Assembly: GCF_011090385.1 (NCBI RefSeq)
Contig: NZ_SEWW01000001.1
Location: forward strand, 805,755-869,754
DNA length: 64,000 nt
From: Aquirufa beregesia
GTDB lineage: Bacteria > Bacteroidota > Bacteroidia > Cytophagales > Spirosomataceae
Direction of reading: 5' to 3'
Every line of letters begins with the position of its first letter. The first letter of the stretch is position 1. This document shows positions 34,003 through 43,160 of the stretch, piece by piece. The position numbers and the translations under genes were made by a program. The notes under the pieces were generated by a model. The model was not told the origin of the DNA and made no database searches. It saw only the letters and a program-made list of their open reading frames with translations.

Positions 34003-35583
34003 TTAAATATCTAATAATAAACGAGCAGGGTCTTCCAACAACTGCTTCACACGTACTAAGAAGCTCACTGACTCACGACCGTCAATAATACGGTGATCAT
34101 ACGATAAGGCTAAGTACATCATGGGTCTAATCACAATTTGACCATCCACTACTACGGGACGCTCGACAATATTGTGCATACCTAAAATAGCTACTTGAGG
34201 GGCATTGATGATGGGAGTTGACATCATGGATCCAAATACTCCACCATTGGTGATAGTAAAAGTTCCACCCGTCATTTCTTCCAAACTCAATTTATTATCG
34301 CGTGCCTTGACAGCCAAACGAACCACTTCAGATTCAATACCTGCAAGACTCAAATTCTCCGCATTGCGAATAACAGGTACCACTAAACCTTTAGGTGCAG
34401 AAACAGCAATGGAAATATCACAGAAATCATGGAAAACCATTTCATCTCCATCAATCTTAGCATTCACCGATGGGAACTCCTTCAAGGCTACGCATACTGC
34501 CTTGGTGAAGAATGACATAAAGCCCAACCCGACACCATGCTTTTCTTTAAACTTATCTTTGTATTTAGATCGTAAATCCATAACAGGCTTCATATCAACC
34601 TCATTGAAGGTGGTCAACATGGCCGTTTCATTTTTCACAGCAACCAATCGACGAGCCACTGTTTTACGCAATGAGCTCATTTTCTCACGACGAGTAGCTC
34701 GCGCATCCGTAGATACACTCGCAGAAGCTACTGCAGGAACAGCTGTTGGTGCGGGTGCAGCTGGAGCTACTGCTGCTGGTTGTGCATTTTGAGCATCATC
34801 TTTGGTTATTCTTCCTCCTACTCCAGAACCTGCTACTTGAGCAGCAGCAATTCCTTTTTCATCCAAAATTTTAGCTGCTGCTGGAGATGGATGCCCTGCT
34901 GCATAGGATTCCGTTGATGGTAGAGTCGTTGCAGGTGCAACGACTGTGGCAGGAGGTAAAGTCGTTGCAGGTGCAACGACTGTGGCAGGAGGAGGAGTCG
35001 TTGCACCTGCAACGACTGTAATGGTTGCCAATAGGCCGCCAATAGGCACCACAGCACCTGATTCTGCTACAATTTGTAACACACCCGCTGATTCAGCTGG
35101 TAATTCAAACGTAGCTTTATCCGACTCTAATTCACATAAAACTTCATCTAAGGCAACCGTATCGCCCGATTTTTTATTCCAAACAGAAACTGTCACCTCA
35201 GAAATAGATTCTCCCACCGGAGGAACCTTTACTTCCAATACTTTACTTACAGCAACAGGTGCCTCTGGTGCAGCAGCTACTGGAGCGGGTGCTGGACTTT
35301 CAGCTACAGCGGCTGCTGGTGCAGGAGTGGCGGTAGTGGTTTGAGCACCAACAACCTCAATCGAGCAAATAACAGCACCAATAGGTAAGACATCCCCTTC
35401 TTTTGCTACAATATGCAAAATACCTTCTGCTTCTGCAGGCAATTCAAAAGTTGCCTTGTCTGACTCCAATTCACAAAGAACTTCGTCCAACTTCACCACA
35501 TCACCCTCTTTCTTATTCCAAGTAGCAACGGTAACTTCCGTAATCGATTCGCCCACAGCGGGCACTTTCATTTCTATGGCCAT
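34003..35583 (-). CDS. sucB: 2-oxoglutarate dehydrogenase E2, dihydrolipoyl succinyltransferase
   Basis: 526 residues: two lipoyl domains (about 1-78 and 118-195, each with the lipoylated Lys in [14 protein letters not shown]), a peripheral-subunit-binding domain ([15 protein letters not shown], about 228-265) and the catalytic domain with [13 protein letters not shown]. It transfers succinyl from lipoate to CoA. Linkers are Ala/Pro/Thr-rich. The linker after the second lipoyl domain (about residues 189-220) is encoded by three palindromic DNA repeats. Stop and start are 22 bp from sucA. Confidence 0.94.
   Translation of the reverse strand: MAIEMKVPAVGESITEVTVATWNKKEGDVVKLDEVLCELESDKATFELPAEAEGILHIVAKEGDVLPIGAVICSIEVVGAQTTTATPAPAAAVAESPAPAPVAAAPEAPVAVSKVLEVKVPPVGESISEVTVSVWNKKSGDTVALDEVLCELESDKATFELPAESAGVLQIVAESGAVVPIGGLLATITVVAGATTPPPATVVAPATTLPPATVVAPATTLPSTESYAAGHPSPAAAKILDEKGIAAAQVAGSGVGGRITKDDAQNAQPAAVAPAAPAPTAVPAVASASVSTDARATRREKMSSLRKTVARRLVAVKNETAMLTTFNEVDMKPVMDLRSKYKDKFKEKHGVGLGFMSFFTKAVCVALKEFPSVNAKIDGDEMVFHDFCDISIAVSAPKGLVVPVIRNAENLSLAGIESEVVRLAVKARDNKLSLEEMTGGTFTITNGGVFGSMMSTPIINAPQVAILGMHNIVERPVVVDGQIVIRPMMYLALSYDHRIIDGRESVSFLVRVKQLLEDPARLLLDI
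34924..35017. repeat. Three palindromes inside sucB coding sequence
   Basis: Three copies of a perfect palindrome (arms AGTCGTTGCA and TGCAACGACT around a 2-base centre) at 34924-34945, 34960-34981 and 34996-35017, spaced exactly 36 bp. The first two have centre GG, the third CC, so the third is inverted. In the sucB frame the 36-bp unit encodes a [12 protein letters not shown] repeat, keeping the gene open. Confidence 0.85.
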
Positions 35584-35605
35584 TGTTGTTCGGCTTTTAT
35601 TTTAA

Positions 35606-38335
35606 TTATTCAAATGCTTTATTGACTAAGGCAGCCTGCTCTTCCGCATGTACCTTTAAGAATCCTGTGGCAGGAGATGCACTCTTTTTACGCGCAACCA
35701 ATCCCTTGAATTTAGACCACCCAAATTCACGGATAATGTATGACCAATAACCCATATTTTCAGGTTCTTCTTGGACAAAATACACATCTGCGTTTTTATA
35801 TTGAGCTAATTCCTTTTCAATTTGAGCCGTTGGTAGTGGATGCAACTGCTCGATACGAATAATCGCTACATCTTTACGAGCATCTTTTTCTTGCTTCTCT
35901 AACAAGTCAAAATACACTTTACCACTGCACAATAATACTTTTTTAACTTTGGCTTTTTCTGCATAAGTATCACCAATCACTTCCTGAAATTTACCTTTTG
36001 TAAATGCCTCCAAAGGAGATACCACTTTAGGATGACGGAAAATGGATTTGGGAGACATCACCACCAACGGCTTACGGAATTCCCAAGTCAATTGGCGGCG
36101 TAAAGCATGGAAAATATTGGCCGGTGTCGTTAAATTGGCAACCACCATGTTATTTTCTGAGGCTAATTGCAAGAAACGTTCGGGGCGAGCATTGGAGTGT
36201 TCTGGACCTTGACCTTCATATCCATGAGGCAAGAGCATCACTAACCCATTTTGTGTTCCCCATTTCGATTCATGTGAACTAACAAATTGATCAATCATGG
36301 TTTGAGCGCCATTGGCAAAATCGCCAAATTGTGCTTCCCAAATCACTATTGCATCTGGATTAGCTAATGCATATCCAAACTCAAAACCTAATACACCATA
36401 TTCAGAAAGCAGGGAGTTGAAAATCTGCATCTTCTCTTGTCCTTCTTTAATATGATCCAGATTACAATAATTATTATTGGTATTGGCATCATGCAAAACA
36501 GCGTGACGGTGAGAAAAAGTACCTCTTTGTACATCTTGACCTGATAAACGTACCGTTTTTCCATCAGCCAAAATAGAGCCATAGGCCAATAACTCTGCCG
36601 TAGCCCAATTCAATTCTCCTTTTTCAAAATATCCTTTACGGTCTGAAATCACTTTCTCTATTTGCTTCAATGCCACAAAACCTGCGGGCAATGAAGTAAT
36701 AGCCTTGGCCACCAAATCGATCGTCGTTTTACTAATTGCCGTATTGGGTGAAGAAGCAAAATCTCCTTCTTTCGAGAAACGTAAATTAGACCATTTATTA
36801 TCCAACTTTAAAGGGACATAAGGCGGTTTTACTTTTTGTTTCACCATATCCAAACGTGCCTGTAACTCCGCTTTAAATTCAGAATCCATTTGACTGGCTA
36901 ATTTGGCATCTATATCTCCACGCTTGATTAATGTTTGCGTGTAAATCTCTCTCGGGTTAGGATGGTTAGTAATGTTCGCATACAAAGTAGGTTGCGTAAA
37001 ACGCGGCTCATCCGACTCATTATGTCCATTTCTACGGTAACAAACCATGTCCACAAACACATCACGACCAAACTCTTGGCGGAATTCAGCAGCCATGCGC
37101 GACACAAATACAACCGCCTCAGGATCATCACCATTCACGTGAAAAACGGGGGCATCAATGATTTTAGCCACATCCGTACAATATATGGACGAGCGAGCAT
37201 CTTCAAAGTCGGTAGTAAAACCTACCTGATTATTAATCACAAAGTGAATGGTTCCTCCAGTAGAGTATCCCTTCAATTTGGCCATTTGAGTTACCTCATA
37301 CACAATACCTTGACCTGCTAAAGCAGCATCTCCGTGAATTAAAATAGGTAATACTTTGGAATAATCTCCCTCATAATGGGCATCGGCACTGGCCCGGCAA
37401 AAGCCTTCTACCAATGGATTAACTGCTTCTAAGTGAGAAGGGTTAGGCGCTAATTTCAATGAAATCTCATTTCCATTAGGGCTGGTATGTTGACTGGAAT
37501 ATCCTAAATGGTATTTTACATCGCCATCTCCATGAATCTGGTCTGGCACATTACCTTCAAAACCATCAAAAATCGCTTCATAAGATTTGTGCATGATATT
37601 AGCTAGCACGTTCAAACGACCACGGTGAGCCATTCCTATCATTGCTTGCTTCACTCCAAAATCTGCAGCTTTATTAATAATCGCATCTAAACCTGCAATC
37701 GTGCTTTCCCCCCCCTCTAATCCAAAACGCTTTTGCCCTAAATATTTAGTTCCTAAGAAATTCTCAAATACAACCGCCTCATTGAGCTTTTGTAAAATCT
37801 GTTTTTTTTCTTCGATTGAAGGCATAAATGATAATGCCTCTTTTTCAATTTTATTTCTTAACCACTCCTTAACACGAACTTCACGAATATAAGAATACTC
37901 AAAACCAATCGATCCTGCGTAAACTTTTTCCAGTACTTCAAAAATCTTACGCAATGTAGCCGGCCCAATTCCTAAGAAACTTCCTGCTTGAAATACCGTA
38001 TCCAAATCTGCCTCAGATAAGGAATAATCCTTGATCTCTAAACGCGGCTGACGATCCTGACGTTCACGTACTGGATTGGTTTTTGAAAGTAAATGGCCAC
38101 GGGATCGAAATGCCTTGATCAAACTGATAACAGACATTTCTTTTTGAACATGCGACTGGTCCATGGCGGCACCTGAAGGCGAAGCGCCTTCTCCTTGCCA
38201 AGTTTGAGCAAACTCAAATCCCTTGAAAAAATCTCTCCAAGAACTGTCTACTGAATTGGGGTCAACTCTATACGCATCAAACAAGTCAGAAATAACTTGA
38301 GTATCAGCATTGGCAACGTAGGAAAATGAATCCAT
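35606..38335 (-). CDS. sucA: 2-oxoglutarate dehydrogenase E1
   Basis: 909 residues, usual length for SucA. It begins with the E2-binding segment SYVANADTQVISDLFDAYRVDPNSVDSSWRDFFKGF, has the thiamine diphosphate site IHGDAALAGQGIVYEV and GDDPEAV with the following NHNE-type RRNGHNESDEP, and a C-terminal EEPENMGYW. It decarboxylates 2-oxoglutarate and passes succinyl to E2. First gene of the sucA-sucB-lpd set; transcribed on the minus strand. Confidence 0.95.
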   Translation of the reverse strand: MDSFSYVANADTQVISDLFDAYRVDPNSVDSSWRDFFKGFEFAQTWQGEGASPSGAAMDQSHVQKEMSVISLIKAFRSRGHLLSKTNPVRERQDRQPRLEIKDYSLSEADLDTVFQAGSFLGIGPATLRKIFEVLEKVYAGSIGFEYSYIREVRVKEWLRNKIEKEALSFMPSIEEKKQILQKLNEAVVFENFLGTKYLGQKRFGLEGGESTIAGLDAIINKAADFGVKQAMIGMAHRGRLNVLANIMHKSYEAIFDGFEGNVPDQIHGDGDVKYHLGYSSQHTSPNGNEISLKLAPNPSHLEAVNPLVEGFCRASADAHYEGDYSKVLPILIHGDAALAGQGIVYEVTQMAKLKGYSTGGTIHFVINNQVGFTTDFEDARSSIYCTDVAKIIDAPVFHVNGDDPEAVVFVSRMAAEFRQEFGRDVFVDMVCYRRNGHNESDEPRFTQPTLYANITNHPNPREIYTQTLIKRGDIDAKLASQMDSEFKAELQARLDMVKQKVKPPYVPLKLDNKWSNLRFSKEGDFASSPNTAISKTTIDLVAKAITSLPAGFVALKQIEKVISDRKGYFEKGELNWATAELLAYGSILADGKTVRLSGQDVQRGTFSHRHAVLHDANTNNNYCNLDHIKEGQEKMQIFNSLLSEYGVLGFEFGYALANPDAIVIWEAQFGDFANGAQTMIDQFVSSHESKWGTQNGLVMLLPHGYEGQGPEHSNARPERFLQLASENNMVVANLTTPANIFHALRRQLTWEFRKPLVVMSPKSIFRHPKVVSPLEAFTKGKFQEVIGDTYAEKAKVKKVLLCSGKVYFDLLEKQEKDARKDVAIIRIEQLHPLPTAQIEKELAQYKNADVYFVQEEPENMGYWSYIIREFGWSKFKGLVARKKSASPATGFLKVHAEEQAALVNKAFE

Positions 38336-38580
38336 AATGTAAAATCTGGCCTAAATCCAGAAAAGTTTCAAACGTTATTGATTGGGTGAATTTATTTATT
38401 CTTGTCTAAAAAAATCTTCGCAATTTACAAAGGGGATTATAATTATCCCCAAAAAAATTGGGGTTTTTTCCCGTTTGGAGCACAAATTTCCAAGGATTTC
38501 TGACTGATTGGTATTACCCAAAAAAAATCTTTAAAATTTCTTATAATATCTACGGATAATCAAATAATTTACCACAATAC

Positions 38581-39516
38581 CTAGGGGCGGAAATTCGCAA
38601 TTTTACCATTACCTAAATCTATTTCATATCTCATAAAAATCTGATGGTAGGCCGAGACCGCTGTTTGAGTCGTGCTCGTTCCAGTATTTGTCGTCCCAGG
38701 ACTTAAATACACCGAATTTTTTCCTAAAAAATCATAGGCATATCCCACTCGAAAATTTCTTCCAAAAGGGATTTCTATACTTCCCAATAACGCCTCATTA
38801 GAAAATTCCGATCCTGTATTTTGCCACCAAATGCCCAAACCCAATTTTTCTTGCCACCAAAACACCGCATTCAAATCAATCCGTGTTTCCGAATATTGAT
38901 GTCGCATCAACGCCCCCATTTTTAATAAATTCCCCTGACCAGGAACCCATTGATACCCTATTCTTGCATAGATTGGATTGGGATTCGTCCATTCCAAACT
39001 GCGCAAACTTTGAGTAGGCCGACTTAATCCTAATTCCAGTTTCTCATATTGATAGGATATGCCAAAACCAATACTGCCACCAAACTCGGACGTGCCGCTC
39101 TTGCCCAAAACTGGATACTGATTCAATCCTAAATTCAAGCCTAATTGCAAACCCTGACCTTTTCCTACGACAAATCGTTTGGCTACTAATCCCGCCAAAC
39201 CTAAATTAGCCGCAACCCCTCCTCCCAAAGGCCCATAAGATTGATCTGTATTATAAGCCAGAAAGCCTACCCCCCATTGCTCTTGGTGAATCGGCATATC
39301 AAAACTAAAATACTGTTGCGAGGAAGTTGAACCACCCGCTTGCTGAAACAAAGGCTTTCTTCTAAATATACCTGTCACGGAAGCTACTCCCTTTCCTCCT
39401 GCTTCTGCTGGATTAATGGATAAAGGGATAAAAGGATATACCATGCGTAATGATTCTTGCTGGGCATATAGAGACCAAGAACAAAAACACACAACTCCAA
39501 GCAAAATGCGACGCAT
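38581..39516 (-). CDS. PorP/SprF family outer-membrane protein
   Basis: 311 residues with signal peptide RRILLGVVCFCSWSLYAQQ, then the family start MVYPFIPLSINPAEAG and repeated beta strands ending in MRYEIDLGNGKIANFRP. PorP/SprF proteins are associated with type IX secretion and gliding, often several per genome. No gliding adhesin or other T9SS gene is adjacent, so its client is unknown. It follows the DUF3667 gene by 9 bp on the same strand. Confidence 0.85.
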   Translation of the reverse strand: MRRILLGVVCFCSWSLYAQQESLRMVYPFIPLSINPAEAGGKGVASVTGIFRRKPLFQQAGGSTSSQQYFSFDMPIHQEQWGVGFLAYNTDQSYGPLGGGVAANLGLAGLVAKRFVVGKGQGLQLGLNLGLNQYPVLGKSGTSEFGGSIGFGISYQYEKLELGLSRPTQSLRSLEWTNPNPIYARIGYQWVPGQGNLLKMGALMRHQYSETRIDLNAVFWWQEKLGLGIWWQNTGSEFSNEALLGSIEIPFGRNFRVGYAYDFLGKNSVYLSPGTTNTGTSTTQTAVSAYHQIFMRYEIDLGNGKIANFRP

Positions 39517-39525
39517 GACGAAAAT

Positions 39526-40470
39526 TTAAAGGCTAAAAAATGAGAATAAAACCAAATTGATAAAAACGATGAGAAACAGAAGGAATTGGAATAAAATTGA
39601 AACAGTGAAAAATAGCACACTTTTAACTCCTTTCAAGGCATAAAAGTTTTTAAAACTTTGGTAGTAAAAATAACCCCAAATTAGCATCAAGCAGGTTTTC
39701 AATACATCCATGAATTTCCAAGATAATCCCAATTGAATGATATCGAGCACATTACGCATGAACAGTACAACAAATAAGCTGGTGGCCATGTGTAACACGA
39801 AAATACCATGATGCATGAAGTAAAAGTGCTTCCTTCTCAGAAATACAACTTGTAATATAAGTGCCAATAAAGGAATGGTTATAAACAATACTTGAGACAT
39901 TTTATGACTTACTCCATCATACAAGGCCTTATAAAACTGCTGGCTATCGGGGTATTTCTTTTGCAATTCAAAAAAATGAACAATAATATTCTGAAAAAAG
40001 GGGGAATCCCGTTCTGTTTCAGACAATTTAGCTTGATTAGTTCGATAAGATTGTAATTCATTCGAATTCAAATAAGCATCTCGTTTATCTATTTTCACTT
40101 CAAACGATACTACTTCAATGGCCTTGGAATTCTTGTTTAGACGAAATTGCAAGGGTTGGAAAACATAAAAAAGAGTCAAAAAGAAAAAGGCAGAAGTAAA
40201 TAAATAAAAGCGAATTGGGTGCAGATAACTACTCCTTTTCCCAGCCAAATATGCCTGAGTTAAGGACCCTGGTGAAAAAATCAAGGTCTTGAAAGTTCGA
40301 AAAAATGCTCCATCAAAATGCGTTATATCTTCGATGAAATGTATCACCAACGACCAAAATGATTCATATGGCTCTCGGTTTTCTTGTCCACAATGCGAAC
40401 AGTAACGTGCCGTTACTTCATTTTCACAATTAAGACAATCTGTTTCTCTTCGTAAGTTGGTTTTCGACAT
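39526..40470 (-). CDS. DUF3667 membrane protein with N-terminal zinc ribbon
   Basis: 314 residues from ATG 40470 (MSKTNLRRETDCLNCENEV). The N-terminal CLNC and CSHCGQ pairs form a zinc ribbon, and the segment DITHFDGAFFRTFKTLIFSPGSLTQAYLAGKRSSYLHPIRFYLF is the DUF3667 signature. About five membrane helices follow. Function is unknown. Likely cotranscribed with the downstream PorP-like gene. Confidence 0.82.
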   Translation of the reverse strand: MSKTNLRRETDCLNCENEVTARYCSHCGQENREPYESFWSLVIHFIEDITHFDGAFFRTFKTLIFSPGSLTQAYLAGKRSSYLHPIRFYLFTSAFFFLTLFYVFQPLQFRLNKNSKAIEVVSFEVKIDKRDAYLNSNELQSYRTNQAKLSETERDSPFFQNIIVHFFELQKKYPDSQQFYKALYDGVSHKMSQVLFITIPLLALILQVVFLRRKHFYFMHHGIFVLHMATSLFVVLFMRNVLDIIQLGLSWKFMDVLKTCLMLIWGYFYYQSFKNFYALKGVKSVLFFTVSILFQFLLFLIVFINLVLFSFFSL

Positions 40471-40555
40471 AATTCCTGACAATATGACACCTCAACAGAA
40501 TTTGGACATGAAATTGTTATTTCTGCATCAAATTTAAGATTTTTAATCACTCCTC

Positions 40556-42382
40556 ATGAACATTATGAAAGAATCAGGTAATATCTCCATTCACACCGAG
40601 AACATTTTTCCGATCATCAAAAAATTCCTTTATTCGGATCACGAAATTTTTCTTCGCGAATTAGTCTCCAATGCGGTAGATGCTAGTCAGAAAATCAAGA
40701 GATTAAGCTCCATTGGTGAATTCAATGGCGAATTAGGAGAATTGAAAGTCAAAGTAAGTTTTGACAAAGAAGCCAAAACCATCACCATTTCAGATAATGG
40801 TATTGGTATGACCGCTGAAGAAATAAAAAAATACATCAATCAAATTGCTTTTTCAGGAGCCACAGAATTTGTGGAGAAATACAAAGACAAAGGGGATGAC
40901 AAGGGCATTATTGGCCATTTCGGATTAGGTTTCTATTCCGCATTTATGGTTGCCTCTGAAGTAGAAATCATCTCAAAATCTTTCCAAGAAGGTGCTGAAG
41001 CGGCCCAATGGATTTGCGATGGCTCCACCAAATACACCATCAACTCTGCTGAAAAAGCAGAAAGAGGTACTGATATCATTTTACATATCGCTGAAGATTC
41101 AGAAGAGTTTTTAGATGAATTTCGTTTGAAATCCATCTTGGAAAAATATGGTAAATTCTTACCTATCCCCATTGAATTCCAAGAAAAAATAATCAATAAT
41201 CCTTCCCCACTTTGGACAAAATCTCCATCTGAATTAACGGATGAAGATTACCTCAAATTTTACGAGGAATTATATCCATTCCAAGAGAAACCCTTATTTT
41301 GGATTCACTTGAATGTGGATTATCCTTTCAATTTGACAGGAATTCTGTACTTCCCTAAAGTGAAAAACGAGTTCCAGTTACAACGTGAAAAAATCCAGCT
41401 GTACAGTCGTCAGGTTTTCATCACTGACGAAGTTAAAGACATCGTTCCTGAGTTTTTAATGCTATTGCACGGGGTTATTGATTCACCCGATATTCCATTA
41501 AACGTATCACGTAGTTTCTTACAAGCAGACTCCAATGTCAAGAAAATCAACAGCTATATCACCAAAAAAGTAGCGGATAAACTACAAGAATTGTTCAAAT
41601 CTGACCGACCAGGATTCGAGGAGAAATTTGCTAACATTGGTTTATTCATCAAGTATGGCATGATTTCAGATGAAAAATTCTTGGAGAAAGCAAAAGATTT
41701 TTGTTTGGTAGAAACTACAGCCGACAAGCTCTTTACTTTGGATGAATATGCGGAGGAAGTTCAAGCATTACAAACAGATAAAGATGGCCAAAAAGTCTAT
41801 TTGTATACCACGGATGTTCAGCAACAAGACGCCTTTATTCAATCTGCCATTCAAAAAGGTTATTCGGTATTAAAAATGGATTCCATGATTGATGCCCACT
41901 TTATCAATCAGATGGAGTCCAAAATTGAAAAGACACAATGGAAACGCGTAGATGCGGATTCCATCGATAAATTGATTGACACGGGTATTCAATTAGAGGC
42001 CATTTTGACAGATGATCAGAAGAATACGGTGAAAGCAATTTTCGAAGAAACACTAAACGATAAGCAGAAACAGGTGAGTGTAGAAGCCATGTCGCCAGAT
42101 GAATTACCCGCCATCGTGACCCAAAACGAGTTTATGCGTCGTATGAGCGATATGTCTAAAACAGGTGGCGGAGGCATGGGTATGTTTGGAAATATGCCGA
42201 TGACCTATCAAATCACCATCAATGCCAACCATCCATTGATCAATAAATTGATTGATTTACCTTCTGAGGAGGAAAAGAAAAATTTGGCAAAGCAAATTGC
42301 TGATTTAGCTTTATTATCTCAAAATCTACTAACTGGAGCTGATTTAACAGCCTTCATCAAGAGAACGGTGAGTGGATTTTAA
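40556..42382 (+). CDS. htpG: Molecular chaperone HtpG (Hsp90)
   Basis: 608 residues. Hsp90 signature HEIFLRELVSNAVDASQKI, the ATP-site motifs DNGIGM and GHFGLGFYSAFMV, a middle domain with LNVSRSFLQAD, and a C-terminal dimerisation domain. An alternative ATG lies three codons in. ATP-dependent folding and remodelling of client proteins, usually stress-induced. Confidence 0.95.
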   Translation: MNIMKESGNISIHTENIFPIIKKFLYSDHEIFLRELVSNAVDASQKIKRLSSIGEFNGELGELKVKVSFDKEAKTITISDNGIGMTAEEIKKYINQIAFSGATEFVEKYKDKGDDKGIIGHFGLGFYSAFMVASEVEIISKSFQEGAEAAQWICDGSTKYTINSAEKAERGTDIILHIAEDSEEFLDEFRLKSILEKYGKFLPIPIEFQEKIINNPSPLWTKSPSELTDEDYLKFYEELYPFQEKPLFWIHLNVDYPFNLTGILYFPKVKNEFQLQREKIQLYSRQVFITDEVKDIVPEFLMLLHGVIDSPDIPLNVSRSFLQADSNVKKINSYITKKVADKLQELFKSDRPGFEEKFANIGLFIKYGMISDEKFLEKAKDFCLVETTADKLFTLDEYAEEVQALQTDKDGQKVYLYTTDVQQQDAFIQSAIQKGYSVLKMDSMIDAHFINQMESKIEKTQWKRVDADSIDKLIDTGIQLEAILTDDQKNTVKAIFEETLNDKQKQVSVEAMSPDELPAIVTQNEFMRRMSDMSKTGGGGMGMFGNMPMTYQITINANHPLINKLIDLPSEEEKKNLAKQIADLALLSQNLLTGADLTAFIKRTVSGF

Positions 42383-42392
42383 TGATGCAGTG

Positions 42393-42431
42393 AACAACGT
42401 CGTCAAGGTTTGGAACCTTGCCGACGTTGTT
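42393..42431. repeat. Palindromic repeat, family A copy 2 (convergent gap)
   Basis: Centre CAAGGTTTGGAACCTTG with outer arms AACAACGTCG / CGACGTTGTT and one mismatch. Lies between the convergent htpG and T9SS-sorting-domain genes, the same setting as copy 1 at 30747-30779. Confidence 0.7.
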
Positions 42432-42457
42432 TAAAACGAACGATTTTTAATTTGAAT

Positions 42458-43063
42458 TTATTGCTTTCTGACTATCAACTTCTTGGTAACGATGGAACGA
42501 CCATCAATCATTAATTGATACATATACATCCCACTATTGATATCTCGCAAAGAAATACGCGCATAGCGCTGATCTTTATCTAATATCAACTCCTTGATTT
42601 CTTGACCTAAAATGTTGTACACCACAATTTTCACCTCTTGGTTGGATGTGGCCATTTGAAAATCAATGTCGGCATATTCACTTGCCGGATTGGGGTATAA
42701 ATTAGAAACTACAAGGCGGTCCGACTGAAACAAATAAGCATCATTAGATACAGTCTCTTCATTAATTTTACGATCCATACTGATCGGTTCAGCTGATTTA
42801 GTTGTGCTAGCTTGTGCATAACTATTCTTCAAAAACTGACTGATATAGGTATTCTCGTGAATATTTAAACTGGTTTGCAATTGCGGATTAATCTTGAAAC
42901 TTCTCTTAGCCAATAAGATAGGTAATCGAACTGGATTCGACTTTGATTTCATTTCCAAACGAGAGCGGGATTTACTTTCTCCTTGAGCATTCACATTCCA
43001 TGAACTCTCCATTAAGAGTAACATGATTATACAAGAAATTAAGAAAGGTAAAAATCGGTTCAT
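42458..43063 (-). CDS. Small secreted protein with T9SS type A sorting domain
   Basis: 201 residues with an N-terminal signal peptide (LPFLISCIIMLLLMESSWNVNA). The last about 80 form a type A sorting domain: VVSNLYPNPASEYADIDF, VVYNILGQEIKEL and GMYMYQLMIDGRSIVTKKLIV. The region between is about 95 residues with no recognised domain, so little cargo is attached. Predicted to be exported by type IX secretion and anchored or released at the cell surface. Function is unknown. Confidence 0.85.
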   Translation of the reverse strand: MNRFLPFLISCIIMLLLMESSWNVNAQGESKSRSRLEMKSKSNPVRLPILLAKRSFKINPQLQTSLNIHENTYISQFLKNSYAQASTTKSAEPISMDRKINEETVSNDAYLFQSDRLVVSNLYPNPASEYADIDFQMATSNQEVKIVVYNILGQEIKELILDKDQRYARISLRDINSGMYMYQLMIDGRSIVTKKLIVRKQ

Positions 43064-43160
43064 CTATCCAAACAATGGTGAAACAAAAATAAGACAGATA
43101 TTGTGTTAGAAAAAATGAAATAGGTCAAATGGTACATTTTGAATGACCAAAGGCCCAATT

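Noticed and set aside
34205..34792. Long plus-strand open frame opposite sucB
   Set aside because: It is a shadow of the clearly coding sucB on the minus strand, with no family similarity.
34924..35017. CRISPR-like array in sucB
   Set aside because: Only three short palindromic units with near-identical 14-bp spacers that stay in the sucB frame; no cas genes.
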